From: CAZUNO01 sp964621445 [NCBI: Candidatus Hadarchaeota archaeon]
GTDB taxonomy: Archaea; CAYQAE01; CAYVLA01
DNA length: 64,000 bases
Direction of reading: 5' to 3'
Assembly (NCBI GenBank): GCA_964621445.1
Contig: CAZUNO010000002.1
Location: forward strand, 124,001-188,000
Shown here: positions 54,028 through 63,500 of the stretch, piece after piece
Position numbering within the stretch: the first letter of the stretch is position 1
Layout of the letters: every line of letters starts with the position of its first letter
The notes under the pieces: generated by a model
What the model was told of the DNA's origin: nothing
The model's database searches: none
The model's input: only the letters and a program-made list of their open reading frames with translations
Program-made: the position numbers and the translations under genes

Positions 54028-55035
54028 TCAAGAGGAATTCTCCCCGGGAACCTCAGGATCATGTTCATCAGAGATCTCCCCAAAGACCTCTTCCATGACA
54101 TCCTCTATGCTAACCAAGCCCAATGTCTTTCCTGAGCTATTATGCAGCAAGGCGAGATGCGTCTTACTTCTCTGCATTTGCCTCAAGATATCATCCGCCT
54201 TTATCCTAGGAGGTATTCTCAGAATCCCTCTCATGATTTTCTTCACGGAGCTAGAACCGTCTTCCACGCCAAACGTGTCCTTAACATGAGCCATTCCCAC
54301 GATGTCATCCACATTCTCTCCATAGACCGGGAATCGGGAATAGCCGGTCTCCATCGATCTGTCGATAAGATCATCGATGGTATCACTCTGGCTCAGGAAC
54401 TCCACCTCTTCCTTAGGTGTATAGAACTCCCGGGCCTGGGTCTCATCAAACTCGAATACACCATTAACCATCTCTCTCTCGTCCTCCTCGATGGTTCCCT
54501 GTTCCTCCCCTAGTCTCATCATTGCCATTATCTGATCTTCCGTAACCGTTGTTCCTTCATCTTCACCTTCCCGAACCATCGAGATCATGGCATTGGATAA
54601 TCTGTTCAGGAGGAAGACCACTGGCGCGAAAAGTTTGGTTATCAGGGACAAAGCACTGGATACCCTCAAGGCGTAGCTCTTATTTCTCATTCCAAAGGCC
54701 TTTGGAGTTATCTCACTAAACACAAGTACGAGAGCGGTCATGACAAAAGTGGCGATCCCTATTCCTAAATTCCCAAAAATAGCCGTGGAAATTGCCCCTG
54801 CAATAACTGAGGCAGATACATTGACTATATTATTGCCTACTACAACGGCGGTAATTACATTACTCGGATTCTCCATTAGCCGCTCCAGCCTGATGGCCTG
54901 CTCATTTCCTTTTCTGGCCTCATCGGCAATAACTGCCCTATTCACAGAAACGAATGCAATCTCGGAACTAGAAAAGAAGGCAGAAAGAATTAGAAGAACT
55001 GCAACTGCCAGCATACCTACGATTAACCAAATCAT
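54028..55035 (-). CDS. CNNM/HlyC-CorC family transporter (DUF21 + CBS)
   Basis: A 335-residue protein: DUF21 with four membrane segments in residues 1-150 (ILSAFFSSSEIAFVSVNRAV) and a CBS pair near 205-320 (ARTFYTPKEEV-like start, RFPVYGENVDDIVG). The CorC_HlyC domain of longer relatives is absent. Thought to handle Mg2+ or Na+ across the membrane. A solo gene. Confidence 0.88.
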   Translation of the reverse strand: MIWLIVGMLAVAVLLILSAFFSSSEIAFVSVNRAVIADEARKGNEQAIRLERLMENPSNVITAVVVGNNIVNVSASVIAGAISTAIFGNLGIGIATFVMTALVLVFSEITPKAFGMRNKSYALRVSSALSLITKLFAPVVFLLNRLSNAMISMVREGEDEGTTVTEDQIMAMMRLGEEQGTIEEDEREMVNGVFEFDETQAREFYTPKEEVEFLSQSDTIDDLIDRSMETGYSRFPVYGENVDDIVGMAHVKDTFGVEDGSSSVKKIMRGILRIPPRIKADDILRQMQRSKTHLALLHNSSGKTLGLVSIEDVMEEVFGEISDEHDPEVPGENSS

Positions 55036-55192
55036 GCCGCGTATCCGCTAAACTTAACGAGTGGAGGCCCTGTTTTTATAAGTATTCCAATGTGCTTAAA
55101 AGTAGCTGCTATTAACGCCGTATTTCGAGTATTTTTAGTTCTGGTGAATCTCTCAGGACAAGACTTACCAGGTGCCATATGCATTTGAAAAT

Positions 55193-55936
55193 ATGTCCAA
55201 TAACAAGGACCCAGAGAAGGACCAAATTAGGAACAAGATATGGAGCCTTCTTGAGGATCAAGATGTTGCCCGGTTCCCTCGACCGGTCAAGGGCAGAATT
55301 CCCAACTTCGTCGGGGCGGATCGGGCCGCCGATCGGCTGTTTCAAACGGACCAATTTGGAGGGGCGGAGGTAATCAAATGTAACCCGGACTCACCCCAGC
55401 TCCCTGTGCGCCGAAGGGCTTTGGAGCTGGGCAAGGTCCTGATGATGCCTTCTCCCAGATTGAAATCAGGATTCCTAGTTCTCAATCCGGGGTCCATTCC
55501 GGCAAGACTTTACGAAAAAGCGGCGGCCATAAGGGGGTCCTTCAAGTATGGTGAAAAGTTAGGGATAAAAGACCTGCCCAATGTGGATGCCATAGTATGC
55601 GGATCCGTTGCGGTAACCAGAGAGGGCAGGAGATTGGGAAAGGGGGGCGGCTACAGCGAAATAGAGTATGGTATATTGCGGGAGATGGAATTAGTAGAGG
55701 AAGGAGTTCCAATTCTGACCACCGTCCACGAGCTTCAGGTAATTAGCAGCATACCTACTGAAGAACATGATTTTACGGTCGACATCGTGGCCACCCCAAC
55801 TGAACTCATTGAAAGCACAGGACCCGTTTCGCGGCCACGGGGGATTATATGGGAGTTAATCTCTCAGGATCAATTGGACGAAATGCCAATTCTGGCCGAA
55901 CTCAAGAAGAGAAGGGAATGGAAGAGAAATGGATGA
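55193..55936 (+). CDS. 5-formyltetrahydrofolate cyclo-ligase family protein
   Basis: A 247-residue protein. QIRNKIWSLLEDQDVARFPR near the start and LGKGGGYSEIEYGILREM near residue 155 match the MTHFS family in archaea. LVLNPGSIPARLYEKAA fits too. In archaea the actual reaction is unsettled (folate or a thiamine-related step). A start seven codons earlier is possible but lacks a ribosome site. Confidence 0.8.
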   Translation: MSNNKDPEKDQIRNKIWSLLEDQDVARFPRPVKGRIPNFVGADRAADRLFQTDQFGGAEVIKCNPDSPQLPVRRRALELGKVLMMPSPRLKSGFLVLNPGSIPARLYEKAAAIRGSFKYGEKLGIKDLPNVDAIVCGSVAVTREGRRLGKGGGYSEIEYGILREMELVEEGVPILTTVHELQVISSIPTEEHDFTVDIVATPTELIESTGPVSRPRGIIWELISQDQLDEMPILAELKKRREWKRNG

Positions 55937-56006
55937 AACATGACCCTGGGTTATTGGGAGCAGGCCGGGAATACATAAGAAGCCCTCTTGAAAGAATGAC
56001 TGGCAT

Positions 56007-58097
56007 ATGAAAACATCCTGGACAAGACATCTCCTAACTATAGCCGACCTCGGTATCTATAGCCGAGAACAGGTTCTGAACCTCGACCCTGCGATGGTGG
56101 CTGAGAGGAAGAGGAAGTTGGGCTTCAATATGGAGCACCTGAACTGTAGCGATGTATATGGAGGAGAGAGGGGGGTCTTCTTCTTTCAAACTGGAATCGC
56201 CGAAGAGATTCCCCGGGATTTCATTGGAGAGTACCTTCCCGAAGCCCACTCCAGGGGCATCAGGGTGCTGATCTACTATAACGTACACTGGCTGGATAGG
56301 GACTTCGGGATGAGAAACCCGGACTGGCTACAGGTTTCCAGGGATGGCAGGACCAAGGAGGACCTTTACGGGTCGGGTTGTGCACCCTGTGTCAATTCAG
56401 GCTGGCGAGAATGGTCTTTCAGAGGGATTCGAGACCTAGCAGACTATGATATCGATGGTATTTTCCTCGATGGGCCCATCTTCATCTCCGATGGCTGTTA
56501 CTGTGAAAGCTGTCGGGAGTCCTTCCGGAACGAATACGGAACCACGCTTCCCAGGGAGCAAAAAAGAGACGACCCGACCTGGAGACAATTTCTTGATTTC
56601 CGGTACGAGAGCATAGCCAGGTATATGGAAGATGCTTCCAGAAATCTAAAGGAAATTCGGCCCGATGCGGTTATCTATATGAATTCATCAGGGGTCTCCC
56701 CTTCCTGGCCAGCTGCCAGGGATAACAGAAGGCTTCTGACACATCAGGATATTCTCGGGGCTGAAGGCGGCTTCCTCTACCATGACCTGCGAACCTCTCC
56801 CCTCTGGAAACCGGGAATGTGTGCTAAACTTCTGGAAACCCAAGCGGGAGGAAAACCAACAGTGGTTTTTCTCGCTGGAGCTAACAAAGGGTGGGACGAT
56901 TACCTATTAACCCCCGCAGAGACCAGGCTCCTATTTGCGGACACCGTTGCCAACGGAGCCAATCCCTGGTACGGTATTCCATTCAATCGGTCGGATAGAC
57001 TAAGCGCCCAGGCAGCGGGGGAGATGAATCGGTTTCTCCAGGAATTCTCTGAATATTTTGAAGGAACTCGACCTTTAAGTAAGATAGCACTGTTATGGTC
57101 GACACGTACCGCCGATTTCTACAAGGCAACGGTGCCCTTCACCGACTTCACGCCGGACGGGGATAAAATGGAGAGAGAAGGTGCCGGTGATTTTTCCTCG
57201 AGCTTCAGGGGATGCTATGAGTCCCTGGTCCGAAGCCATCTTCCATTTGAGGTCCTGGACGAAATCGCGCTGAGGAATGGGTCCCTTGACAGATATGACC
57301 TTCTCATAACCCCCAACTGTGCTTGCCTTTCAGGAGAGTCATGCGACTGTATAGAGAGGTATGTTTATCGCGGAGGCAATCTCCTGGCCAGCTTTGAGAC
57401 CTCGCTATATAATCAAAACGGTTCCCGCCTTGAAAATTTCGGGCTTTCAAGGGTTTTGGGCGTTGACACCGGTAGAGGGAAATTCGGACCCATGAAGATA
57501 GATTACATGGCCCTAACCGAGAACCACCCGCTTTTTGAGGGGCTGACCGATGATAACCTACCCTGTCCCATTTACGGCATGGAGGTTATGCCAAACACAA
57601 GCAAGCCCCTGGCCAAGTTCAGGGAAAAAATGAAATCGAGATACTCCAAACTTCCTCCGATCTCCGATCTGTCTGCAATTACCCTCAACAGCTATGGAAA
57701 GGGGAAAGCCCTTTACCTATCGGGTAATTTCTTTGAACACTACGAGAACTACCACAATCCCGATTATCGCCTTTTTATGTCTAATGCTGCTAGAAGCCTC
57801 TCCTCTCCTCTGGTTCACCTGCAGAACTGCCCGACATCGGTTGAGATTACCATGAGAACGAGGGAGCCGGATACCCTTCTCATTCACCTGGTCAATTTTA
57901 CCGGCGAAATGACCAGACCAATTGAGTCGGTAACTCCGGTACATGATGTGGAGGTTAAACTAAATGGCTTCCATAATTTGAAATCTGCCCGATCGATTTC
58001 TCCATCCCGGCCTTCTAGAGATCTAGAGCCCTTGGGGAATAACCAGCTGAAACTTGATCTGGAAAGCGAGTACAAGATGGTTATAATGGAGAAGTGA
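56007..58097 (+). CDS. Glycoside-hydrolase-like protein (GHL6 type with trimerisation-like domain)
   Basis: A 696-residue soluble protein. A TIM barrel fills residues 1-350 (FNMEHLNCSDVYGGERGVFF, RGIRVLIYYNVHWLDRD, GIFLDGPIF with the probable acid). CYCESCRESFRNEYG carries a CxxC that may bind zinc. After it comes a beta-galactosidase trimerisation-like alpha/beta region (LITPNCACL, RYVYRGGNLLASFE) and a beta C-terminus. No signal peptide. Likely hydrolyses an oligosaccharide; substrate unknown. Confidence 0.72.
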   Translation: MKTSWTRHLLTIADLGIYSREQVLNLDPAMVAERKRKLGFNMEHLNCSDVYGGERGVFFFQTGIAEEIPRDFIGEYLPEAHSRGIRVLIYYNVHWLDRDFGMRNPDWLQVSRDGRTKEDLYGSGCAPCVNSGWREWSFRGIRDLADYDIDGIFLDGPIFISDGCYCESCRESFRNEYGTTLPREQKRDDPTWRQFLDFRYESIARYMEDASRNLKEIRPDAVIYMNSSGVSPSWPAARDNRRLLTHQDILGAEGGFLYHDLRTSPLWKPGMCAKLLETQAGGKPTVVFLAGANKGWDDYLLTPAETRLLFADTVANGANPWYGIPFNRSDRLSAQAAGEMNRFLQEFSEYFEGTRPLSKIALLWSTRTADFYKATVPFTDFTPDGDKMEREGAGDFSSSFRGCYESLVRSHLPFEVLDEIALRNGSLDRYDLLITPNCACLSGESCDCIERYVYRGGNLLASFETSLYNQNGSRLENFGLSRVLGVDTGRGKFGPMKIDYMALTENHPLFEGLTDDNLPCPIYGMEVMPNTSKPLAKFREKMKSRYSKLPPISDLSAITLNSYGKGKALYLSGNFFEHYENYHNPDYRLFMSNAARSLSSPLVHLQNCPTSVEITMRTREPDTLLIHLVNFTGEMTRPIESVTPVHDVEVKLNGFHNLKSARSISPSRPSRDLEPLGNNQLKLDLESEYKMVIMEK

Positions 58098-58109
58098 TAA
58101 GTACCTGAG

Positions 58110-58679
58110 CTACACCTTTATCTCGTCCCCCAGTTGAAGCAGTTTACAGGGGATGGATTCCTCATGAAGCCACTTAACCAGGTTATCCGCATCCTCTTGG
58201 TCCTCGCTGGGATCGTAGTGGAAAGGGACGACGATTTCGGGATCTATACGCTTGAATGAAGAGAGGTATTCATTGTAGTAATCCGGAAAACAGGCGGAAA
58301 ATGCGGCTTTGACACCTTGCTCAACATCCGGGAATCTAGCAGAATCACCTGCGTGTAACAGGCCCCGATAGAAATAGCTGACGCTTTCCTCTGAACCCCA
58401 ACACCAGCTCTCAAGTACCTTAATTCCATCGACCTCGTCCCCCGGCTGAACGATCCCCCCATCCATTCCAATCTTGTCTAGGGTGGTCTTTGGTGCAAAC
58501 AGATCTGCCGTTGACCCGCATTCCTCGTAATCCTGAGCTGAGAAGTGGTCATCATGTTCATGGGTGACCAGTACTATATCGGCTTTACCTTTGGGCTCGA
58601 TCTCGTAATTGGGATCAATAACGATGTGCCGGTCCCCAATTATTTCGAGACAGGCATTTCCCAGCCATTTAACCCTCAC
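58110..58679 (-). CDS. MBL-fold metal-dependent hydrolase
   Basis: A 189-residue protein of the UlaG/YqjP-like group: VLVTHEHDDHFSAQD is the THxHxDH metal motif and LLHAGDSARF and VVPFHYDP give the later ligands. One small domain. The reaction is not visible. Confidence 0.85.
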   Translation of the reverse strand: MRVKWLGNACLEIIGDRHIVIDPNYEIEPKGKADIVLVTHEHDDHFSAQDYEECGSTADLFAPKTTLDKIGMDGGIVQPGDEVDGIKVLESWCWGSEESVSYFYRGLLHAGDSARFPDVEQGVKAAFSACFPDYYNEYLSSFKRIDPEIVVPFHYDPSEDQEDADNLVKWLHEESIPCKLLQLGDEIKV

Positions 58680-58701
58680 GAAATTACCTCCTTGATGGTA
58701 T

Positions 58702-59247
58702 CTATAATGGCTTGGCCAGTACCCGCTTTACCTTGCTGTCGAATAGCTCCCTTGATATGGCTGGCCTTAGTACCAGCGCCGTATCTGCTCCTCTCCCGGT
58801 GCCCGAAACAGTCAAGAGATCCTTATCCGTCCTCACCAGGCCTGCATCGGCGGCCATGGCCGCAATCTCCACCCCTACCTTTACCCCCTCACAGAACATT
58901 CTCAATGTCTGCCTGACGACCATTCCTATCGACCCCTCATCGGCAAGGCGGTTTACACCGTCAAAGGCATGGGAAGTAGTGAGTACTTTGATGCCTTCAC
59001 TTTCCAATTTTTCTCTCAGGTCCGCCGGGAATTCCTGTTGGTTTTGTCCCTTGTGACCGGTTACGTGGGTCACCACGATCAAGTTCAGGTCACCTAGCAT
59101 CTCAGCGGCCATTCGGGCCGTGTATCCGGTGGTGGAAGCAACGACCACGGTATCCATGTTCTCCTGATCGGCATAACCCCTCACCAAATCCAGTGTCTCG
59201 TCAGTATTGTCCTTGCCGGCCTTCTCGAAATAGGTTATTTCGGACAT
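58702..59247 (-). CDS. Stand-alone pyruvate kinase C-terminal-domain-like protein
   Basis: A 181-residue protein with VVVASTTGYTARMAAEM, LIVVTHVTGHKGQN and GLVRTDKDLLTVSGTGRGAD, the order of the alpha/beta C-domain of pyruvate kinase but without barrel or B domain. Archaeal solo versions are known and have no assigned role. It is upstream of the MBL gene with a 22-base spacer. Confidence 0.8.
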   Translation of the reverse strand: MSEITYFEKAGKDNTDETLDLVRGYADQENMDTVVVASTTGYTARMAAEMLGDLNLIVVTHVTGHKGQNQQEFPADLREKLESEGIKVLTTSHAFDGVNRLADEGSIGMVVRQTLRMFCEGVKVGVEIAAMAADAGLVRTDKDLLTVSGTGRGADTALVLRPAISRELFDSKVKRVLAKPL

Positions 59248-59335
59248 CCCGATCTCCAGTAATGTATTTATCAGGGGTGCCTAAAATAATCTTGGAGAAC
59301 TACGTGTTTTTGAGTTTTTGACGTTCCCTCTACTT

Positions 59336-60340
59336 TCAGAGATTAGGCGAGCCCATTAAGGCACGGACCACGGATCTCACTGCCTGCTCGGAATTCTTTC
59401 TCGGTTTCCAGCCCAGGTCGCATATCTCCCGGATGCTCAAAACGGTAACTGGGATATCCCCCTTCCATCCGCCCTTTCCCCCCGTGTGCTGGTGCTTTAT
59501 ATCCACCAGACCCATCTCCTCCTCGACTACACGGGCCAGACGCTCCACCGATATAGTATCGCCGGTTCCCAGATTGAGGATGCTGTCCTTCGTTTTTGAA
59601 ACGGAGTATAGGATGGCCTCAACGCAATCTTTTACGTGGAGGTAACTCTTCCGCTGCCTCCCGTCCCCAAGTATCTTGAGATTCTCTGGGTCCCTCTTCA
59701 GGCGGGAAACGAAGTCAGGGATCACGCCGTGGGAGGACCTTTTCCCGACCACGTTCGCAAAACGGAATATCAAATAATTGAGATCAAATCCCTCTGAGTA
59801 AGCGGTTATTAGACCTTCGCAACCCAGCTTGGTTGCCCCGTAAATGGATATGGGCTTTAATGGACCGTAGTCCTCGGGTGTGGGTATCTCATCTGCTTCG
59901 CCGTAAACAACCGAACTAGAGGCGAACACGAGATTTTCCACACCCTGATCGACCATTTCCTCCAACAGGTTACGAGTGGCAACCAGGTTATTCCTAAACG
60001 GCGATAGCCTCCTCTGCCCGTCGGTGAACCCACCTCGAATTACGGGGTCCGCCGCCATGTGAAAAACATGAGTCCGGCCCTCGAGCACACCGGTAAGCGA
60101 ATTCCTATTGCAGAGATCTGCTTCCACGAAATTAAATTCATTATTACCCGAATGGTTCTCAATAAAGGCCAAATTGCCGCTCTTCAGGTTATCCAATACA
60201 ACGACATTCCATCCCTTCAGGAGGAGTTCATCCACCAGGTAACTACCGATGAATCCTGCACCTCCGGTGACCAGAGCATTTCCAACCGACAAACTTGGAC
60301 CATGTCCTGGCCGGAGCCATTCCTCATAAATTGATTCCAA
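59336..60340 (-). CDS. NAD-dependent sugar epimerase/dehydratase
   Basis: A 334-residue SDR: VTGGAGFIGSYLVDELLLKG near residue 25, ASSSVVYGEADEIP, SIYGATKLGCE (YxxxK), and FRFANVVGKRS. Closest to UDP-glucose/galactose 4-epimerase type. Follows the aldo/keto gene by eight bases. About 20 residues before the Rossmann motif may be non-native (start uncertain). Confidence 0.85.
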   Translation of the reverse strand: MESIYEEWLRPGHGPSLSVGNALVTGGAGFIGSYLVDELLLKGWNVVVLDNLKSGNLAFIENHSGNNEFNFVEADLCNRNSLTGVLEGRTHVFHMAADPVIRGGFTDGQRRLSPFRNNLVATRNLLEEMVDQGVENLVFASSSVVYGEADEIPTPEDYGPLKPISIYGATKLGCEGLITAYSEGFDLNYLIFRFANVVGKRSSHGVIPDFVSRLKRDPENLKILGDGRQRKSYLHVKDCVEAILYSVSKTKDSILNLGTGDTISVERLARVVEEEMGLVDIKHQHTGGKGGWKGDIPVTVLSIREICDLGWKPRKNSEQAVRSVVRALMGSPNL

Positions 60341-60348
60341 TCCCGGTT

Positions 60349-61152
60349 CTATTTAGGCCTAAGGGCCCCGTTATCAACCACATAATTCTCCTTGAGTTCC
60401 TCGACTCTTGACTCCAACTTCTTCTCCTGCTCCGGTGTCAGCGGGCGTAGCTCTTCCCCCACCTCTGCGTCTTCCTCCACCTCTTCCAGGTTTGATATGC
60501 CCACAATGGCACTTGGAACCCCTCTACTCCAGATGTAATTGAGAGACTGAGAAACATCTGTCAACACCCCCTTGCCCAGGGGCTTCATGGCCACTATGCC
60601 CACATCCTTTTCGAGAGCTCTGGGAATCAGCTTATCCTCCGCCCTGTTAAATACATAATTAAAGGGGACAACCAGGTTTGAGAAAAGATCTCGTTCGATT
60701 GCCCGGGCTAGGAAATCGGGGTAGTGATCGGTAATCCCAATGTGGTCAACGGTCCCTTCCTCCTTAGCATCACGCAGGACCTGGAATCCCCCCTTCTTTC
60801 CCAGGCCCTGTTCGAAGCTATTTTCCCTTATCCTGAATTGGGCAATATCCAGGTGATCGGTCCCCAGCATCTCGAAGGCCTGGTTAAGCTGTTTCTCGGT
60901 CTGAAGCCTTTTGGACCCGAATAGCTTTACATTTAGAATGCATTCCTCACGGCGGCCCTCTATTGCCTTCCCTACCTTCAGCGCGCTGTCTCCATAGGTG
61001 GGTGATGTGTGTATATGGTTTATTCCCAGATCCAGGGCTCGTTCAACGATCCTTACTGCCCTCTTTTTCTCCACGTCCTTGATGGGTATGCCTCCAAAGC
61101 CCACTACCGACACCTTGAGTCCGGTTCTGCCTAACTCCCTGTACTCCATCAT
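60349..61152 (-). CDS. Aldo/keto reductase family protein, altered active site
   Basis: A 267-residue TIM-barrel AKR. MEYRELGRTGLKVSVVGFGG is a clear opening; TSPTYGDSALKVGKAI supplies the Tyr and VKLFG the Lys. Two members of the tetrad differ: INHIHTSPTYG has His where Asp is normal and LDIAQFRIRE has Arg where His is normal. It may still bind NADPH or have changed chemistry. Confidence 0.8.
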   Translation of the reverse strand: MMEYRELGRTGLKVSVVGFGGIPIKDVEKKRAVRIVERALDLGINHIHTSPTYGDSALKVGKAIEGRREECILNVKLFGSKRLQTEKQLNQAFEMLGTDHLDIAQFRIRENSFEQGLGKKGGFQVLRDAKEEGTVDHIGITDHYPDFLARAIERDLFSNLVVPFNYVFNRAEDKLIPRALEKDVGIVAMKPLGKGVLTDVSQSLNYIWSRGVPSAIVGISNLEEVEEDAEVGEELRPLTPEQEKKLESRVEELKENYVVDNGALRPK

Positions 61153-61237
61153 CTTTCGCCTACCCGGGCTGGTATAGTCCTCTCTATTAGATATTCGCCA
61201 AAAGAGCCAATGGCGCCTCTGGAGGGAAAGGCCTTCC

Positions 61238-62479
61238 TCAATTTAGGAATCGGGTCTGCCCGGCCCTCTTGTAAAGACGCCTCCTGATCATCAGAGTGTA
61301 GAGCAAGTAGCCGCAGATCATTAGCGTACCGGTCACCGAGCTCCATTCGATTGCATAGATCCACAGCAGAGCTCGGTCCTTGACCTCCATTGCCCGGTCG
61401 ACCATTTCCTGGAGATCTCGGTTTAGGTTCTCGACCCCCTCGAGAGCACCTTGCAGTTCTAGATCTATGTAAAGATCGTCGACTTTCTCCCGTTCCGAAT
61501 CTATTTCGCCCAGATCTCGAAGAAGAGGATTGGTATTGGCATTGAATTTGTCGGCGAAATCTATTATCGATAGGACGAGAAGTCTTCTTGAATCGTAGGT
61601 GGAGAACTCCTCTCGCACGGTCTTGTCCATGGTGGGGTCCGGTATTCCCGTCTGGGCCGAATAGTAAATGAAGGATGAAAAGACGTGCGGAGCCCATTCC
61701 CAAGCACCTCCCCTAGTCGAGAATGCATATGCTGCCCGGCCTCCCCAGTCGTGGACCACGGCCAGCCCCCTTCCCGACCCCACATCAATATATGCAAGCG
61801 CCGGGCGGCCCGGGGGATGGGAATCGGTCTCCGCTACCACCACGGCGCCTTGTTTGTCGAATACCCGGTTATGGGCGACCCAGATTGCCCTCTCCCAGGG
61901 CACTCCAGATACCAGCGGATGTCCAGGCTTCACGATATTGACCTTGAAAAGAAAACGGGACCAGCCCTTGCCATCATCTGCGCATTCAACGGGTAGGATT
62001 TCTCCTATAACCGTCTTACACCAGTTATTATTGACTCCTCGCCAATCAGTTCCCCCGAAGGACGCCGGGTCGTCAGCCATTACAAATCCCATGCCCCCTC
62101 CAACTACCCCATCACGGGTCCAGAAAAGGAATTTTCCCAGGTGATACTGAAAAGCGCCCGTTATGCAAACAACGTCCATATCCCTTACCAGGTCCTCCTC
62201 CCTCCTGGGCAAATAGAGGCGATAGTACCTCATGGTCTCACGGGTACCTATGATCGCCACCTCACTGGGGACCGGATACATCTCGATCCTCGGGTCATCG
62301 AAGAAGAAGGTGGCAGCAAATCCCCCGCGGTTAAAGGCGTCTCCAATATGGAGCAGTCGGATCCTCCCGTCTTCGGGATCCGTTTTTCCCTCTCCCGTCA
62401 AAAGTAGCCCGTTGAGGAGGAGATAGAATAAGATGGCCCTTAGGTAACTAGACCGGGAAAACTCCCCCTTAAATTTCAT
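61238..62479 (-). CDS. GATase1-like membrane-anchored protein, paralogue 5
   Basis: A 413-residue protein: N-terminal hydrophobic segment (YLRAILFYLLLNGLLLTG), RIRLLHIGDAFNRGGF, YYRLYLPRREEDL, DDPASFGG, GEILPVE, HPLVSGVPWERA, FADKFNANTNPL near residue 315 and RALLWIYAIEWSSVTG ahead of the last membrane segment. One Asn replaces the conserved Gly in FGANT. Its operon partners may be the AKR and epimerase (85 bases after it). Confidence 0.7.
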   Translation of the reverse strand: MKFKGEFSRSSYLRAILFYLLLNGLLLTGEGKTDPEDGRIRLLHIGDAFNRGGFAATFFFDDPRIEMYPVPSEVAIIGTRETMRYYRLYLPRREEDLVRDMDVVCITGAFQYHLGKFLFWTRDGVVGGGMGFVMADDPASFGGTDWRGVNNNWCKTVIGEILPVECADDGKGWSRFLFKVNIVKPGHPLVSGVPWERAIWVAHNRVFDKQGAVVVAETDSHPPGRPALAYIDVGSGRGLAVVHDWGGRAAYAFSTRGGAWEWAPHVFSSFIYYSAQTGIPDPTMDKTVREEFSTYDSRRLLVLSIIDFADKFNANTNPLLRDLGEIDSEREKVDDLYIDLELQGALEGVENLNRDLQEMVDRAMEVKDRALLWIYAIEWSSVTGTLMICGYLLYTLMIRRRLYKRAGQTRFLN

Positions 62480-62500
62480 ACAACCTGCATTTTCTCATCA

Positions 62501-62507
62501 TATATTT
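62501..62507 (+). promoter_or_regulatory. TATA box of hexulose-6-phosphate synthase
   Basis: TATATTT centred 29 bases before ATG 62533, so transcription would start about 3 bases ahead: a leaderless message. This supports ATG 62533 over an earlier in-frame codon at 62506, which lies inside the box. Confidence 0.55.
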
Positions 62508-62532
62508 GAATCTCACCCCCGTCATTCTTCTC

Positions 62533-63168
62533 ATGCCCGACCTTCAGGTAGCACTGGACATCGTCGATCTCGACATTGCACTGGATATTGCCAGCAAAAG
62601 CCTCCAGGGCGGAGCTACAATTCTCGAAGTGGGCACTCCTCTGATAAAGGCACACGGAATGGAGGCCGTTAGCAAGATATGCAGACTTGCCGGGGAGGAG
62701 ATAAGGGTGGTCGCTGACATGAAGACCTCGGATGCCGGATATCTGGAGACGGAACTCGCGGCCAAGGCCGGGGCCGATGTTACAACCGTTCTGGCCTGTT
62801 CATCTCCATCAACAGTGGAGGAGACGGTCAGGGCTGGGAATGATCTTGGCATAGCGGTGTTGGCGGACCTTATGGAAGTCGGTTCAGTTTCTGATGCCGC
62901 CCGGGAGATGGAGGATTTTGGAGTCGGCTTCATCTGCGTCCATTCAGGAATTGACACCGGCCAGGGATTGGAGCAATCATTTGATAAGCTGGGCTCGGTT
63001 GCCGAGGCCGTCAATATAGAAGTGGCAGCTGCAGGCGGCCTGGACCATAGAACCGCATCCCAGGCCATTGAAAGGGGAGCTTCAATAGTGATCGTGGGCA
63101 GAGCCATTACTCGATCTTCAAACCCCGAGCTGAGCACCAAACGCATTCGAGAGGCTATAGGCGGCTGA
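62533..63168 (+). CDS. 3-hexulose-6-phosphate synthase-like (OMP decarboxylase fold)
   Basis: A 211-residue protein starting MPDLQVALDIVDLD. GATILEVGTPLIKAHG and VVADMKTSDAGYLET carry the Asp-x-Lys-x-x-Asp core of the hexulose-6-phosphate synthase group; VHSGIDTGQGL follows. In archaea without an oxidative pentose pathway the enzyme supplies ribulose-5-phosphate. No Phi isomerase is next to it. Confidence 0.85.
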   Translation: MPDLQVALDIVDLDIALDIASKSLQGGATILEVGTPLIKAHGMEAVSKICRLAGEEIRVVADMKTSDAGYLETELAAKAGADVTTVLACSSPSTVEETVRAGNDLGIAVLADLMEVGSVSDAAREMEDFGVGFICVHSGIDTGQGLEQSFDKLGSVAEAVNIEVAAAGGLDHRTASQAIERGASIVIVGRAITRSSNPELSTKRIREAIGG

Positions 63169-63500
63169 TGCTCTGGGGTTCCTTTCCCGCGCTCCTTGCC
63201 TCACGAGCGATTTCCCGGCTCACCGAGAGTAATAGCCTTATGTAGCAGAGCCAGCAGCAATCTGAAGACCGTTGATACCAGCAGCCTTTACTTCGATGGG
63301 GGAAGTGAATCATGACTGTTGACCCACGTTGTTGCTTAAATCATGGGCGCGACAATTGGATCGATACCAATGAAATCCATTCCATAACAGCTGCCTAACC
63401 TGGAGAAAATTGCATGAAGACCCTAATACCGCTGCTGGAACCCGAAGGAATGGAAGAGGACGAGGTCTTAATAAGCTAGGCATATAATGTGGAATACAGC
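63169..63500. other. 332-base spacer between hps and galU
   Basis: No credible gene. A 17-base near-palindrome (63355-63371, ATTGG...CCAAT) is present. A 21-codon frame (63414-63479) looks weak. TTAATAA at 63468-63474 fits a promoter for galU with a near-leaderless message. Confidence 0.5.

Noticed and set aside
61149-61703. 184-codon minus-strand frame overlapping paralogue 5
   Set aside because: Shifted reading of the real gene; the Arg/Ser-rich translation has no family features.
63414-63479. 21-codon frame MKTLIPLLEPEG ahead of galU
   Set aside because: Too short to judge and no recognisable match; its end overlaps the likely galU promoter.
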